Assembly: GCA_035362835.1 (NCBI GenBank)
Contig: DAOSDY010000002.1
Location: forward strand, 565,692 to 629,691
Direction: 5' to 3'
Origin: Melioribacteraceae bacterium
GTDB taxonomy: Bacteria > Bacteroidota > Ignavibacteria > Ignavibacteriales > Melioribacteraceae
DNA length: 64,000 nt
Shown here: positions 52,230-62,020 of the stretch, piece after piece
Layout: every line of letters begins with the position of its first letter
Position numbering within the stretch: the first letter of the stretch is position 1
Translations under genes and position numbers: made by a program
Notes under the pieces: model-generated
Seen by the model: the letters and a program-made list of their open reading frames with translations, nothing else
What the model was told of the DNA's origin: nothing
Database searches by the model: none

Positions 52230-53236
52230 TCAATTTCATAAACGGGATTACCAATAAGCTTTCTGGCATCCCATGAGAATTCGATCTTCTTCTCATCCTT
52301 TCTTTCTGTGCATTTGTTGTAATTGCAATATTTGCAGCAATCAGGTTTACAGTAATCCATATGGACACGTATCCCGGTTGCCGGAAATATCTTACGTAAT
52401 GAATCTCTTATGTAGGTCTCTTCATGATGCGATTGTTCAATAGTAAAGTAGTAAGGTAATATAAGGTGGAAATCCACAAATACTATCTCACCTGATTTCC
52501 GGAATCTTAAATGATGAATGTCAATCCAGTAGTCTTTCTTAATCTCTTCAAATAGATTTGTAATAGATTCCAGCATACTTATATCAGTTTCGTTCATTAG
52601 TCCGCTGATTGATTCTCTTATCAGCTTGTAACCGGTAAAAAGAATGTTGAATGCAACGACTATTGCTATTATGGGATCGAGCACTAAGTAACCTGTTATA
52701 AGTACTAACACTAATCCGGCAACTACTGCTATGCTTGTATATGAATCGGTCAGAACATGCTTCCCATCAGCAATTAATGTAAGTGAATTTGTTTTCTTCC
52801 CTTGTCTTATCAAATAGAGTCCGAGAAAAAGATTGACGATCCCTGCCAGTGCAATTATGGATGTGCCGATATCAAGCTGCTGCATCGATACACCTTGTAG
52901 TAGAGCGATAAGTGAGGAATAAATTATTGTGACTGCGGCAACTATAATCAGGAGTCCTTCAATTCCAGCAGAAAAGTATTCTATGTTTCCGTGCCCGTAT
53001 AAATGAGATTCGTCAGCCGGTTTAGAACTTAGATAGATGCTGAACAAAGCCATTGATGTTGCTGCGACATGAACAACAGATTCAGCTGCATCCGAAAAAA
53101 TTGCTGTTGAACCGGTTATCATGTATGCCGAAATTTTAGCGGCAAACATACTTAATCCAACTATCAGGGATAGCCAGGCAGCCCGTCGCTTAAGTGCAAT
53201 ATTTGATACGTTGAATTTCTCCATTACATTACTCAA
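52226..53236 (-). CDS. Cation diffusion facilitator with cysteine-rich tail
   Basis: A 336-residue metal efflux protein with six predicted membrane helices and a cytoplasmic domain. Metal-site regions are FSDAAESVVHV (helix 2) and LIADGKHVLTDSY (helix 5). The C-terminal extension (after residue ~300) has MDYCKPDCCKYCNYNKC, six cysteines in 14 residues, which is not part of the usual CDF domain and may bind metal or an Fe-S cluster. The metal is probably Zn, Fe, Mn or Cd; not determinable here. Confidence 0.85.
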   Translation of the reverse strand: MSNVMEKFNVSNIALKRRAAWLSLIVGLSMFAAKISAYMITGSTAIFSDAAESVVHVAATSMALFSIYLSSKPADESHLYGHGNIEYFSAGIEGLLIIVAAVTIIYSSLIALLQGVSMQQLDIGTSIIALAGIVNLFLGLYLIRQGKKTNSLTLIADGKHVLTDSYTSIAVVAGLVLVLITGYLVLDPIIAIVVAFNILFTGYKLIRESISGLMNETDISMLESITNLFEEIKKDYWIDIHHLRFRKSGEIVFVDFHLILPYYFTIEQSHHEETYIRDSLRKIFPATGIRVHMDYCKPDCCKYCNYNKCTERKDEKKIEFSWDARKLIGNPVYEID

Positions 53237-53460
53237 TTAACTTTCTGCAACTTAAAAAAAATAATTGGAAGAAAGAATCTGATTATGGCAGAATCTGCTT
53301 TTTTGTTCGAAAATGAAAGAATTTGTTTCTCACACTTAGGAATCTTTTTTTGATCCCGAAATAAAAAATCAATTAATTCGCTCATTTTCCAAACCCAAAT
53401 TAGTCGTTTCATTGGCATGTAATGTGACTATTGAGGTGAACTAATAAAATTGAGATCAAG

Positions 53461-53952
53461 ATGCATACTCAAATTCTGAAAAAATACCCTTTGTATGAAA
53501 GAAGTAATCTTATACCGATACTTCAGGATGTTCAGGAACAGTACGGATTTCTACCGGAAAAAGCTTTGAAAGATATTTCCTGCCATCTTTCAATTCCTCT
53601 TAGCAGCGTTTATGGTGTAGCTACTTTCTATAATCAATTCAGACTCACTCCACTTGGCAAGAATATTATAAGAGTTTGCAGAGGAACCGCATGCCATGTT
53701 AAAAATTCTGCCAATATATTAATTGCGCTCGAACACGAACTTGGAATTTGTGCCGGACAAACATCCCGCGACAAACTATTTACCCTCGAAACAGTTGCAT
53801 GTATTGGTGCTTGCAGTATTGCACCGGTTATAAATATTAACGATGAATATTACGGCAGGATAACAGTTAAAGAAATACCTAAGATTATAAGTAAATACAG
53901 AAAAGAAGAAGCTCTTAAAAAAGAGAAGGTAATCGAGGTGGTTGAAGAATGA
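53461..53952 (+). CDS. hydC: NuoE-like [2Fe-2S] subunit of trimeric [FeFe] hydrogenase
   Basis: A 163-residue thioredoxin-fold ferredoxin of the 24-kDa complex I subunit family. The four cluster cysteines are in CRGTACHV and CIGACSIAP. It is the small electron-transfer subunit next to HydB and HydA, matching the gamma subunit of bifurcating or NADH-linked hydrogenases. It overlaps hydB by four bases (ATGA), and starts the locus after a 224-base gap that holds no further gene or motif that I can name. Confidence 0.9.
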   Translation: MHTQILKKYPLYERSNLIPILQDVQEQYGFLPEKALKDISCHLSIPLSSVYGVATFYNQFRLTPLGKNIIRVCRGTACHVKNSANILIALEHELGICAGQTSRDKLFTLETVACIGACSIAPVININDEYYGRITVKEIPKIISKYRKEEALKKEKVIEVVEE

Positions 53953-55934
53953 AAAATTATATTGATAAATGTTGCGACCAATGCTGGCATTCTATTGAAA
54001 CTCCATGTGAGCAGTTTATTGCATGCTGTACTGACGGACCACTTTGTCATCAGGATGAAGTTTGTAAGACTAAATTTACCGGATTGTTTAAAACTCTGAA
54101 ATATATCAGTCAGGATGTTCCTTTAATATTCATCGGTATGGGAACATGCGGGCTTGCGTCCGGCGCAGAAAAAGTAAGAAAAGTAATTGAAGAGGAATTA
54201 GAAAAAAATAAAATTGCCGCATCGATAATCCCAACCGGCTGTATCGGTTATTGTGCTAAAGAACCGATTGTTGACATAAAGCTACCGGGACAGGACAGAA
54301 TATCGTATTGCGAAATATTTGTAAAGGATGTTCCGGATTTTATAAAGACAACGGTAATTCAAAAAGGTGTTTATAAAAAGAAATTGCTGGGTAAATACGG
54401 AATTGGAAACGAAACTGTTCCGTCAATGAACGATAATCCTTTTTTCAAAAGACAATTAAAAGTTGTTCTTGAAAATTGCGGTATCATAAATCCTAAATCG
54501 ATTGACGAATATATTGCCAACGGAGGATTCAAAGCACTAGATAAAGCATTAAGAATTCTTACACCTGAAAAAGTAGTTGAAGAAATAAAAGTGAGCGGAT
54601 TACGCGGTCGCGGAGGCGGAGGATTTTCAACAGGCCTTAAATGGGAAATGGCCCATAAAAAAGATTCCGAAACCAAGTACATAATCTGCAATGCCGATGA
54701 AGGTGATCCCGGCGCTTTCATGGACCGGTCGGTTCTTGAAAGTGACCCTTACAAAGTTGTTGAAGGTATGATTTTAGGCGGATATGCGATCGGTGCATCA
54801 TTCGGATATATTTATTGCCGTGCTGAATATCCTCTTGCAATTGAAAGACTGCTGAATACAATTGAACGGTGCCGCGAATACGGACTTCTCGGTAAAAATA
54901 TTCTCAACAGTGATTTTGATTTCGATCTCAAAATTAAAAAAGGTGCTGGTGCATTTGTATGCGGCGAAGAGACCGCGCTCATTGCTTCTATCGAAGGTAA
55001 GAGGGGAATGCCCCGGCCAAGACCTCCTTATCCTACCGATGCTGGATTATGGGGAAAACCGACTGTAATTAACAATGTAGAAACCTTCGCAAACATTACT
55101 TCAATTATCAATCGCGGATCCGGATGGTTTTCTTCTCTGGGTACTGAGAAAAGTAAAGGGACTAAAGTATTTGCACTGAGCGGTAAAATAGCTAATAGCG
55201 GCCTGGTTGAAATACCTATGGGTATACCTCTGAGGGATGTTGTATTCGATATCGGCGGTGGAATTCCGGATGGTAAGAAATTTAAAGCTGTGCAAATCGG
55301 CGGACCGTCGGGAGGATGCCTTCCAGAATCTGTTATGGATACTGTAGTTGATTATGAATCTCTTAAAAAAGTCGGCGCCATGATGGGATCCGGCGGTTTT
55401 GTGGTTATGGATGAAGATACCTGTATGGTGGATGTTGCAAAATATTTCCTTACGTTTATTCAGAATGAGAGCTGCGGTAAATGTGTTCCGTGCCGCGAGG
55501 GTACTAAAAGAATGCTCGAAATAATCGAAAGGATTCCTGTTAGCTACGGCTCGAACGGGAATAAACTCGATCAACTCCAAAGATTTAAAGGAATTATACA
55601 TTTACAGAGACTCGCCGATGTAATCCGTGATACTTCATTATGCGGATTAGGACAGAGCGCACCAAACCCTGTAATCTCAGGTTTAACATATTTCCGTGAA
55701 GAATATGAAGAGCATTTATTCGAACGTAAATGTGAAGCGAAAGTCTGTAAAGAGCTTCTTACGTTTCAGATCGATCCTTCGATTTGTAACGGCTGCGGTG
55801 TCTGTTTGAGGAAATGTCCGGTAGAAGCAATTGTCGGCGAGAAAAAACAGGCGCATCATATAATTGAACTGAAATGCACTAAATGCGGAATGTGCTTTGA
55901 ATCGTGCCGGTTCAATGCCATTGCTATAAATTAA
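53949..55934 (+). CDS. hydB: NuoF-like flavoprotein subunit of trimeric [FeFe] hydrogenase
   Basis: A 661-residue FMN/NAD(H) subunit. Residues 1-40 form a cysteine-rich segment (CCDQC at 8-12, ACC and CHQDEVC after it); residues ~50-135 a thioredoxin-like [2Fe-2S] domain with GTCGLAS and PTGCIGYC; ~185-590 the NuoF core with RGRGGGGFSTG (FMN/NADH) and CGKCVPCREG ([4Fe-4S]); ~605-661 a two-cluster ferredoxin (CNGCGVCLRKCP and CTKCGMCFESC). This is the architecture of HydB of electron-bifurcating hydrogenases. Nineteen bases separate it from hydA. Confidence 0.92.
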   Translation: MKNYIDKCCDQCWHSIETPCEQFIACCTDGPLCHQDEVCKTKFTGLFKTLKYISQDVPLIFIGMGTCGLASGAEKVRKVIEEELEKNKIAASIIPTGCIGYCAKEPIVDIKLPGQDRISYCEIFVKDVPDFIKTTVIQKGVYKKKLLGKYGIGNETVPSMNDNPFFKRQLKVVLENCGIINPKSIDEYIANGGFKALDKALRILTPEKVVEEIKVSGLRGRGGGGFSTGLKWEMAHKKDSETKYIICNADEGDPGAFMDRSVLESDPYKVVEGMILGGYAIGASFGYIYCRAEYPLAIERLLNTIERCREYGLLGKNILNSDFDFDLKIKKGAGAFVCGEETALIASIEGKRGMPRPRPPYPTDAGLWGKPTVINNVETFANITSIINRGSGWFSSLGTEKSKGTKVFALSGKIANSGLVEIPMGIPLRDVVFDIGGGIPDGKKFKAVQIGGPSGGCLPESVMDTVVDYESLKKVGAMMGSGGFVVMDEDTCMVDVAKYFLTFIQNESCGKCVPCREGTKRMLEIIERIPVSYGSNGNKLDQLQRFKGIIHLQRLADVIRDTSLCGLGQSAPNPVISGLTYFREEYEEHLFERKCEAKVCKELLTFQIDPSICNGCGVCLRKCPVEAIVGEKKQAHHIIELKCTKCGMCFESCRFNAIAIN

Positions 55935-55953
55935 TACTGAAACGGAGCTTAGA

Positions 55954-57684
55954 ATGGTAGAGTTGTTAATAAATGATATAAAGGTTAATGCCGAAGAAGG
56001 AATGACTATCCTTGATGCTGCTAAATCTGTCGGAATTCATATACCTACGCTATGTCATATGAAAGATATGTTCCCCACCGGAGCGTGCCGAATCTGCGTT
56101 GTTGAAGTTGATGGAATGAGAGGATTGATCCCGAGCTGTGCCTATCCCGTCGGAAAAGGGATTAAGGTTCAGACAAATTCACCGCGCGTCAGAATTGCCA
56201 GAAAAACTATCATCGAACTGCTTGTTGAAAATCACCCGCAGGATTGCCTTATATGCGTAAGAAACAAGAATTGCGAATTACAGGACCTATCCGAGAAATA
56301 TTCGATCCGGGAACACAGGTACACAGGTGTTAGGAAGGATCATGCAATAGATATTTCAAGTGCATCTATGGAAAGGGACCCTGCTAAATGTATACTCTGC
56401 GGCAGATGTGTTAGAACCTGCAATGAGGTTCAGAAAATCGGAGCTATCGATTTTACAAACAGAGGTTTCATAAGCAATGTTACTACACCTTTTAACAAAG
56501 GACTAAATGTTAGCGATTGTATCCTTTGCGGGCAATGTATTCTTGTTTGTCCTACCGCGGCTTTGAGAGAGAAGAGTCATTCGAAAGAAGTAATGAATGT
56601 ATTGAACGATAAAACAATATTTACTATCGCTCAGATAGCTCCTGCCGTAAGAGCTACTCTTGGTGAAGAGTATAATATGCCACTGGGTGCAAATGTTACC
56701 GGACAGCTGATAAGCGGTTTAAAAAGGCTCGGTTTCAAGAAAGTATTCGATACTAATTTTGCAGCTGATTTAACAATTATGGAAGAAGCGACAGAGCTCA
56801 TATCCAGAATTTCCGACAACGGTTCTTTACCTATGTTTACTAGCTGCTGCCCGGGATGGGTGAAGTATATTGAGCAGAACCGCCCCGAATTGCTGGAACA
56901 TGTTTCAACTTGTAAATCTCCTCATGAAATGGAAGGAGCAATTCTTAAAACCTACTATGCAAAAAAGATGGGATTGAAACCGGAAAATATTTATGTCGTT
57001 TCCATTATGCCCTGTACGGTCAAAAAGTACGAATCGAACCGGCCCGAACTTACCGAAGAACATCTTCCCGATGTGGATGCGGTTCTTACAACCAGAGAAT
57101 TGGTACGTTTATTTAAAATGGCGGGAATTGATTTTGATGAATTACCTGAAGAGGAATTCGATAATCCTCTTGGTGAATCTACAGGCGCCGCAGCAATTTT
57201 CGGTACAAGCGGCGGAGTTATGGAAGCAGCTCTTAGAACTGCCTATAGCAAGCTTACCGGCACAGAACTGAAGAAACTTGAACTTACTGATATAAGAGGC
57301 AACTCAGGTATCAAAGAGAGTTCGGTAACCATCAACGGACTTCAAATTAATGTTGCTGTTGTGAACGGAATAGGCAACGTTAAACCGGTTCTCGACCAGA
57401 TAGAGAAAGGCGAATCGAAATACCATTTTATTGAGGTAATGGCATGTCCCGGCGGATGCATAAACGGAGGCGGTCAGCCGATTCATCAGAAACCCGAAAA
57501 AATTAAGAAGCGTGTCCAGGCACTTTATGATATCGATACAAAGATGAAAAACAGAAGATCTCACGAAAATGAATCGGTTAAAAAATTATATAAGGAATTT
57601 CTGGGCGAACCGAACGGTCATGCGGCTCACGAAATTCTTCATACTAAATATGTTAACAGAAAAAAGGTTCTGGAAGAAGTTTAG
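55954..57684 (+). CDS. hydA: [FeFe] hydrogenase catalytic subunit
   Basis: A 576-residue group-A [FeFe] hydrogenase. N-terminal [2Fe-2S] domain (CHMKDMFPTGACRICVVEV), His-Cys3 cluster (HPQDCLICVRNKNC), two [4Fe-4S] motifs (CILCGRCVRTC, CILCGQCILVC), and the H-cluster motifs L1 TSCCPGW (C298, C299), L2 MPCTVKKYE (C354), L3 MACPGGCINGGGQP (C498, C502). A C-terminal small-subunit-like tail ends the chain. All catalytic residues are present. With hydB and hydC it forms a trimeric NAD(P)H/ferredoxin-linked enzyme (A3-like). Maturases HydEFG are not in the window. Confidence 0.95.
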   Translation: MVELLINDIKVNAEEGMTILDAAKSVGIHIPTLCHMKDMFPTGACRICVVEVDGMRGLIPSCAYPVGKGIKVQTNSPRVRIARKTIIELLVENHPQDCLICVRNKNCELQDLSEKYSIREHRYTGVRKDHAIDISSASMERDPAKCILCGRCVRTCNEVQKIGAIDFTNRGFISNVTTPFNKGLNVSDCILCGQCILVCPTAALREKSHSKEVMNVLNDKTIFTIAQIAPAVRATLGEEYNMPLGANVTGQLISGLKRLGFKKVFDTNFAADLTIMEEATELISRISDNGSLPMFTSCCPGWVKYIEQNRPELLEHVSTCKSPHEMEGAILKTYYAKKMGLKPENIYVVSIMPCTVKKYESNRPELTEEHLPDVDAVLTTRELVRLFKMAGIDFDELPEEEFDNPLGESTGAAAIFGTSGGVMEAALRTAYSKLTGTELKKLELTDIRGNSGIKESSVTINGLQINVAVVNGIGNVKPVLDQIEKGESKYHFIEVMACPGGCINGGGQPIHQKPEKIKKRVQALYDIDTKMKNRRSHENESVKKLYKEFLGEPNGHAAHEILHTKYVNRKKVLEEV

Positions 57685-57707
57685 TTCCTAAAGGAAGAAC
57701 GGTCTGT

Positions 57708-59702
57708 ATGTTGCACGGAATTGTTACAACTATTGCTCAGAGATGTAAAAGGTGCTACTCCTGTATTAGAGAGTGTCCGGCCAGGGCTATCAGGGTAATT
57801 AACGGCCAGGCCGTTGTGATTGAAGAAAGATGTATAAGCTGCGGACATTGTGTAAAGGTCTGTTCTCAGAATGCGAAACAGATATTTAGCGACATAGAGG
57901 TTGTTGTTGATCAGATACTGCCGACCGGTAATGCAATTGCAATGCTTGCACCTTCATTCCCGGCTTCATTCCCGAATAACTATTATAAAATTGCTTCGGC
58001 ACTAAGAAAGATCGGATTTAAAATGGTTACGGAAGCCGCATTCGGTGCGGATCTAATAAGTAAATATTATAGCGAGTATTCTGAAAACAACTCAGGTGAA
58101 ACTATCATAAGCAGTGCTTGTCCAGCGGTTTTCAACTGGATAGAAAAATATTTTGTAGATATAATCCCGAATGTTGCGAGAGTTGTTTCACCTATGGTTG
58201 CCATGGGAAGATACCTTAAAAAGAATTTCGGTAAAGATGTAAAAGTAGTTTTTATTGGCCCATGCGTAGCAAAGAAAAGTGAATATAAGGAAAGCTCTGT
58301 AAGCGATGCGGTTGATGCGGTTCTTACATTTACCGAACTAAAAGAAATATTTGAATACCAGAAAGTGGAACTTGAAACTCTCGAGGAAACCGAACTTGAT
58401 CCTCCTCATGCTTTTATGGGAAAATCATTCCCACTTACAGGCGGACTCTTGAAAACCGCCAATATATCCGGCGATATTCTGGAAAAGGAAATAATTGTTG
58501 TTGAAGGGAAAGAACGGGTCGAAGAAATAATCCAGGAAATTGCGGATAAAAAAATTAAATCGAAGTTTGTGGATATTTTATTCTGCGAAGGTTGTATTAG
58601 CGGTCCTGCTGTCGATTCGGATCTTAATTTCTACTCGAGAAGAGAAACGGTTATCAATTTTATCAATAGTAATATCAATTCATTTGATAAACACGAATGG
58701 AAAAGTACTTTATACAACAGCCGCGATCTTAATCTTAGACGGGATTTTCATGATAAGAACCAGAGAAAACCGATGCCGTCCGATGAGGAAATTAGAAGTA
58801 TCTTATCCAGGACTAATAAATATTCCAAATCCGACGAATTGAATTGCGGATCCTGCGGCTATCCTACTTGCCGCGAATACGCAGTTGCAATTGCGAAAGA
58901 TCTGGCCGAAGACGATATGTGCCTTCCGTTCCTTATTGATAAGCTGGAATCCGCTTATAAGGAATTAAAAGATACCCAGGAGCAGCTTCACAGTGCCGAA
59001 AAACTTGCATCAATCGGCCAGCTCGCGGCTGGTGTTGCTCATGAAATTAATAATCCGCTCGGTTCTATTATGCTCTATGCTTCAATGCTTCGCCGGAAAA
59101 TTGAGAAGTTCGATAACGATCCTCAAAGCAGAGAGGATCTGAAATTAATTATTGATGAAGCTAACAGATGCAAAAATATTGTTTCCAATCTTCTGAATTT
59201 TGCCAGACAGGGTAAACTTCGTCTCGGACCTGTTAATATCTCTGAAATAATTTCAAACATAACAAAACAGGTTAGAATTAATCCTGAATTCAGAGAAGTT
59301 TTAATTGAAGTAAATAACCAGATCGGGCAGAATGAAATTTACGGGGACTCTGACCAGTTAAAACAGGTATTCATAAACATAATTACAAATGCCTGCGAGG
59401 CTTTAGAAAATTCTTCCAATAAAAAAGTTACCATTAACATTAACCGGAACGAAGAGAACCTATTTATAGAGGTTATCGACTCGGGATGCGGAATCCCGAG
59501 TGAGAATATAGGGAAAGTATTCACTCCATTTTTTACAACAAAAAAAATGGGAAAGGGAACAGGGCTTGGATTGGCAATTTCCTACGGAATTATAAAAATG
59601 CATAAAGGGGATATTAAGGTGAGCAGTACGGAAGGTATGGGTACTGTATTTATTATCTCTCTCCCGGCTAAATTAAGTTTTATAAACCCAATTATGAACT
59701 AA
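57708..59702 (+). CDS. hydS: Hydrogenase-domain sensor histidine kinase (HydS-like)
   Basis: A 664-residue protein combining redox sensing and signalling. Two [4Fe-4S] motifs at the N terminus (CKRCYSCIRECP, CISCGHCVKVC); an [FeFe]-hydrogenase-like domain (~70-320) with L1 SSACPAV (A137 replaces the proton-relay cysteine, C138 kept), L2 GPCVAKKSE (C186) and L3 FCEGCISG (C293, C296, one residue shorter spacing than CxxxC); a CGSCGYPTC four-cysteine cluster (C380, C383, C388, C405); then HisKA (H445 in AHEINNP) and HATPase. This matches sensory group-C [FeFe] hydrogenases. It lies 23 bases after hydA. Confidence 0.9.
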   Translation: MLHGIVTTIAQRCKRCYSCIRECPARAIRVINGQAVVIEERCISCGHCVKVCSQNAKQIFSDIEVVVDQILPTGNAIAMLAPSFPASFPNNYYKIASALRKIGFKMVTEAAFGADLISKYYSEYSENNSGETIISSACPAVFNWIEKYFVDIIPNVARVVSPMVAMGRYLKKNFGKDVKVVFIGPCVAKKSEYKESSVSDAVDAVLTFTELKEIFEYQKVELETLEETELDPPHAFMGKSFPLTGGLLKTANISGDILEKEIIVVEGKERVEEIIQEIADKKIKSKFVDILFCEGCISGPAVDSDLNFYSRRETVINFINSNINSFDKHEWKSTLYNSRDLNLRRDFHDKNQRKPMPSDEEIRSILSRTNKYSKSDELNCGSCGYPTCREYAVAIAKDLAEDDMCLPFLIDKLESAYKELKDTQEQLHSAEKLASIGQLAAGVAHEINNPLGSIMLYASMLRRKIEKFDNDPQSREDLKLIIDEANRCKNIVSNLLNFARQGKLRLGPVNISEIISNITKQVRINPEFREVLIEVNNQIGQNEIYGDSDQLKQVFINIITNACEALENSSNKKVTININRNEENLFIEVIDSGCGIPSENIGKVFTPFFTTKKMGKGTGLGLAISYGIIKMHKGDIKVSSTEGMGTVFIISLPAKLSFINPIMN

Positions 59703-59712
59703 TGGAATAGTT

Positions 59713-60114
59713 ATGATTACAGAAAAAGTAAAAAAAATCTTGCTGGTGGACGATGATTTGGATTTGCTTGAACAGAACAAAATTCTGCTCGAGATAAAAG
59801 GTTTTAATGTTATTACAGCCGAATCTGCAGAAGAAGGATTCAAATTATTCCAGCAGGAAAAACCCGATGCAGCTATTGTTGATTTAATTATGGAACAGAT
59901 GGACTCAGGATTTATCCTCTGCTATAAAATGAAAAAAACAGATCATGGCAAACAAATACCTGTTTTTATGCTCACTTCAGCTACCTATGAAACCGGTTTC
60001 AAATTCAGCACTTCTAGTAAAGAAGAAAAAGAATGGATTAAATGCGACGGCATTTTGAATAAACCTGTTGTTGTTGATGAGTTGATCTCCAAACTGGAAA
60101 ATTTTGTTTATTAA
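59713..60114 (+). CDS. Single-domain response regulator
   Basis: A 133-residue receiver protein. LLVDDDLDLL supplies the acidic pocket, D58-region AIVDLIMEQMDSG the phosphorylated aspartate, LTSATYE the threonine/serine and NKPVV the lysine. The segment after strand 4 has an insertion (SSKEEKEWIKCDGI). No output domain, so it acts as a relay or through protein contacts. It follows the hydrogenase-type kinase by ten bases and is its likely partner. Confidence 0.88.
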   Translation: MITEKVKKILLVDDDLDLLEQNKILLEIKGFNVITAESAEEGFKLFQQEKPDAAIVDLIMEQMDSGFILCYKMKKTDHGKQIPVFMLTSATYETGFKFSTSSKEEKEWIKCDGILNKPVVVDELISKLENFVY

Positions 60115-60140
60115 AAAAAATAATAACTGACCTTCATTTA

Positions 60141-61622
60141 ATGGACCAGAATAAAGGAAATATTTTAATAGTCGATGACGAAAAAGGTCTACGGCTCGGT
60201 ACGCAGAGACTTCTCGAAGAAGAAGGATATCTTGTGTCTGCAGCTGAAAACGGTACAGAAGGATTAAAGCTTGGAATAGGTGCGGACTTTGATGTTGCAA
60301 TAATCGACTTAAAAATGCCTGACATTGACGGATTGGATGTACTTAAGGAAATTAAACAAATTCATCCTAATACAGTCTGTTTTATCGCTACAGCATTCGC
60401 AAGTTACGACACTGCAATTCAGTCGACCCGTCTCGGGGCATTCGGGTATATCCAGAAACCCTTTTCTCCCGAGGAACTGATCTATCAGGTTGAACAGGGA
60501 ATTAAACAGCGTAAACTGATTCTGGACGTCGAACGCCATGAAAGAGAAAGAGAACAAAACCTTCTTGAACTGGCTTCAGAGAAATCGAGACTTAATGCAA
60601 TAATTAAATCGATTAGTGAAGGTGTAATTGTAATCAATGTAAACGGGGACGTTGTTTACCATAATTATTCCGCTCTCAAAATGCTTAACCTGTCCAATCT
60701 GAATATCGGCGGAAATATAATCAGTAAACTTCCGGTACAGATAGTCGATATTGTTAAAAAAATATTTGCTTCAGAAAAATTTTTAATAAAAAGTTACACT
60801 ACAGAGTATTTTCAAAAAGAGGGCGGTGATCTTTTTATAGAGGCAGCATGTACTCCAATTCCTCACCCTGACGGAAGCCTTGCCGGTGTTGTTGTTGTCC
60901 TAAGTAACATAACAGAATACAAACGGATTGAAATAATTAAAAATCAGTTTGTATCGATGGTTGCTCACGAGTTGAAAACACCACTTGCTGCTGTTCGCGG
61001 ATTTATCAATATCATACTCGACAGGTCAATCCAACTTACTCCAGAAAAAGAACTTGATTATTTGAACCGGTCTAACAGCCGACTGAAAAGTTTAACAGAT
61101 CTTGTAAATGATCTGCTCGATATATCAAAGATGGAACTTAAAACCAAAGAGCGTGAGATTACTGAAGTAAATATTGCTGATGTTGTAAGTTCAACTCTGC
61201 AAATGCTGGAACTGGAAATATCTCGCAGAGAGTTGAATATAAAATACGAAGCGGATTCTGATCTTCCAATGATCAAAGCCGATTCGAATGAAATTGCAAG
61301 GATTGTTACTAACCTGATCAGTAATGCAGTTAAATACAATAAGGATAAAGGGAAGATAGAGGTTTGTCTTACTTCTTCAGGTGGTTATGTTATTCTTAAA
61401 GTCAAAGATACCGGGATCGGTATGAAACAGGAGGAAAAGAAAAAATTGTTTACTGAATTCTACAGGGCCAAGAATGAGAGAACACGAGGAATAAGCGGAA
61501 CAGGATTAGGCCTTAGCATTGTAAAGAGGATAGTCGATTCGTACTTCGGACTTATAGAGATCGAATCGGAATATGGAAAAGGATCAACATTCACAATTAA
61601 TTTACCTATAAATCTAACTTAA
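60141..61622 (+). CDS. Receiver-PAS-histidine kinase hybrid
   Basis: A 493-residue soluble kinase. Receiver (1-125: LIVDDEKGLRL, IIDLKMPDIDG, KPFSPEEL), a coiled-coil linker, PAS domain (~145-260), HisKA with H in MVAHELKTPLAAV (~275), and HATPase (~375-493) with SNAVKYNKDKGKIEV, DTGIGM and GTGLGLSIVKRI. The order receiver-first means it can accept a phosphate from an upstream kinase and then autophosphorylate, fitting a relay below the hydrogenase-like sensor kinase. Confidence 0.92.
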   Translation: MDQNKGNILIVDDEKGLRLGTQRLLEEEGYLVSAAENGTEGLKLGIGADFDVAIIDLKMPDIDGLDVLKEIKQIHPNTVCFIATAFASYDTAIQSTRLGAFGYIQKPFSPEELIYQVEQGIKQRKLILDVERHEREREQNLLELASEKSRLNAIIKSISEGVIVINVNGDVVYHNYSALKMLNLSNLNIGGNIISKLPVQIVDIVKKIFASEKFLIKSYTTEYFQKEGGDLFIEAACTPIPHPDGSLAGVVVVLSNITEYKRIEIIKNQFVSMVAHELKTPLAAVRGFINIILDRSIQLTPEKELDYLNRSNSRLKSLTDLVNDLLDISKMELKTKEREITEVNIADVVSSTLQMLELEISRRELNIKYEADSDLPMIKADSNEIARIVTNLISNAVKYNKDKGKIEVCLTSSGGYVILKVKDTGIGMKQEEKKKLFTEFYRAKNERTRGISGTGLGLSIVKRIVDSYFGLIEIESEYGKGSTFTINLPINLT

Positions 61623-61638
61623 CAAAGAGGAGAAGTAT

Positions 61639-62019
61639 ATGGCACTAATTGCTATTATTGATGATGATCCCGATATCCTTGACGCGAGTTCTCTGGTGTT
61701 AAAATCGAAAGGTCACGATGTTATAACTGCCGGTAATCCAACCGATGGTTACAAAATAGTGAAATCGAAAAAGCCGGCTCTCATAATTCTTGATGTGATG
61801 ATGGATGAACCGGACGACGGATTTTATCTGGCTCAAAAATTCCGCAAGGAAGGGATTAAAACTCCAATACTTATGTACACTTCGGTTTCGAAAGCAATCG
61901 GACTTGATTTCGGAAAAAGCGAGATTGTACCGGTTGACGATTTTGTGGAAAAACCGATATCACCCGAAGAACTCGTTCAGAAAGTTGAAAACCTTCTGAA
62001 GAAAAAGGAGGTGAAGTAA
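61639..62019 (+). CDS. Single-domain response regulator
   Basis: A 126-residue receiver: IIDDDPDIL, phospho-aspartate in ILDVMMDEPDDGF, YTSVSK, KPISPEEL. No DNA-binding domain, as in the regulator at 59713. It starts after a strong AGAGGAG ribosome-binding site and ends one base before the next NuoE-like gene, so it is translated with the second enzyme module. Confidence 0.9.
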   Translation: MALIAIIDDDPDILDASSLVLKSKGHDVITAGNPTDGYKIVKSKKPALIILDVMMDEPDDGFYLAQKFRKEGIKTPILMYTSVSKAIGLDFGKSEIVPVDDFVEKPISPEELVQKVENLLKKKEVK

Positions 62020-62020
62020 G

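Noticed and set aside
53280..53380. FNR/CRP-like site TTGAT...ATCAA upstream of hydC
   Set aside because: The spacing between half sites is about 13 bases, not the four expected for FNR.
53233..53418. Open frame of 61 codons on the minus strand upstream of the CDF gene
   Set aside because: It has a poor start context, no recognisable motif and lies in the gap before hydC; composition suggests non-coding.
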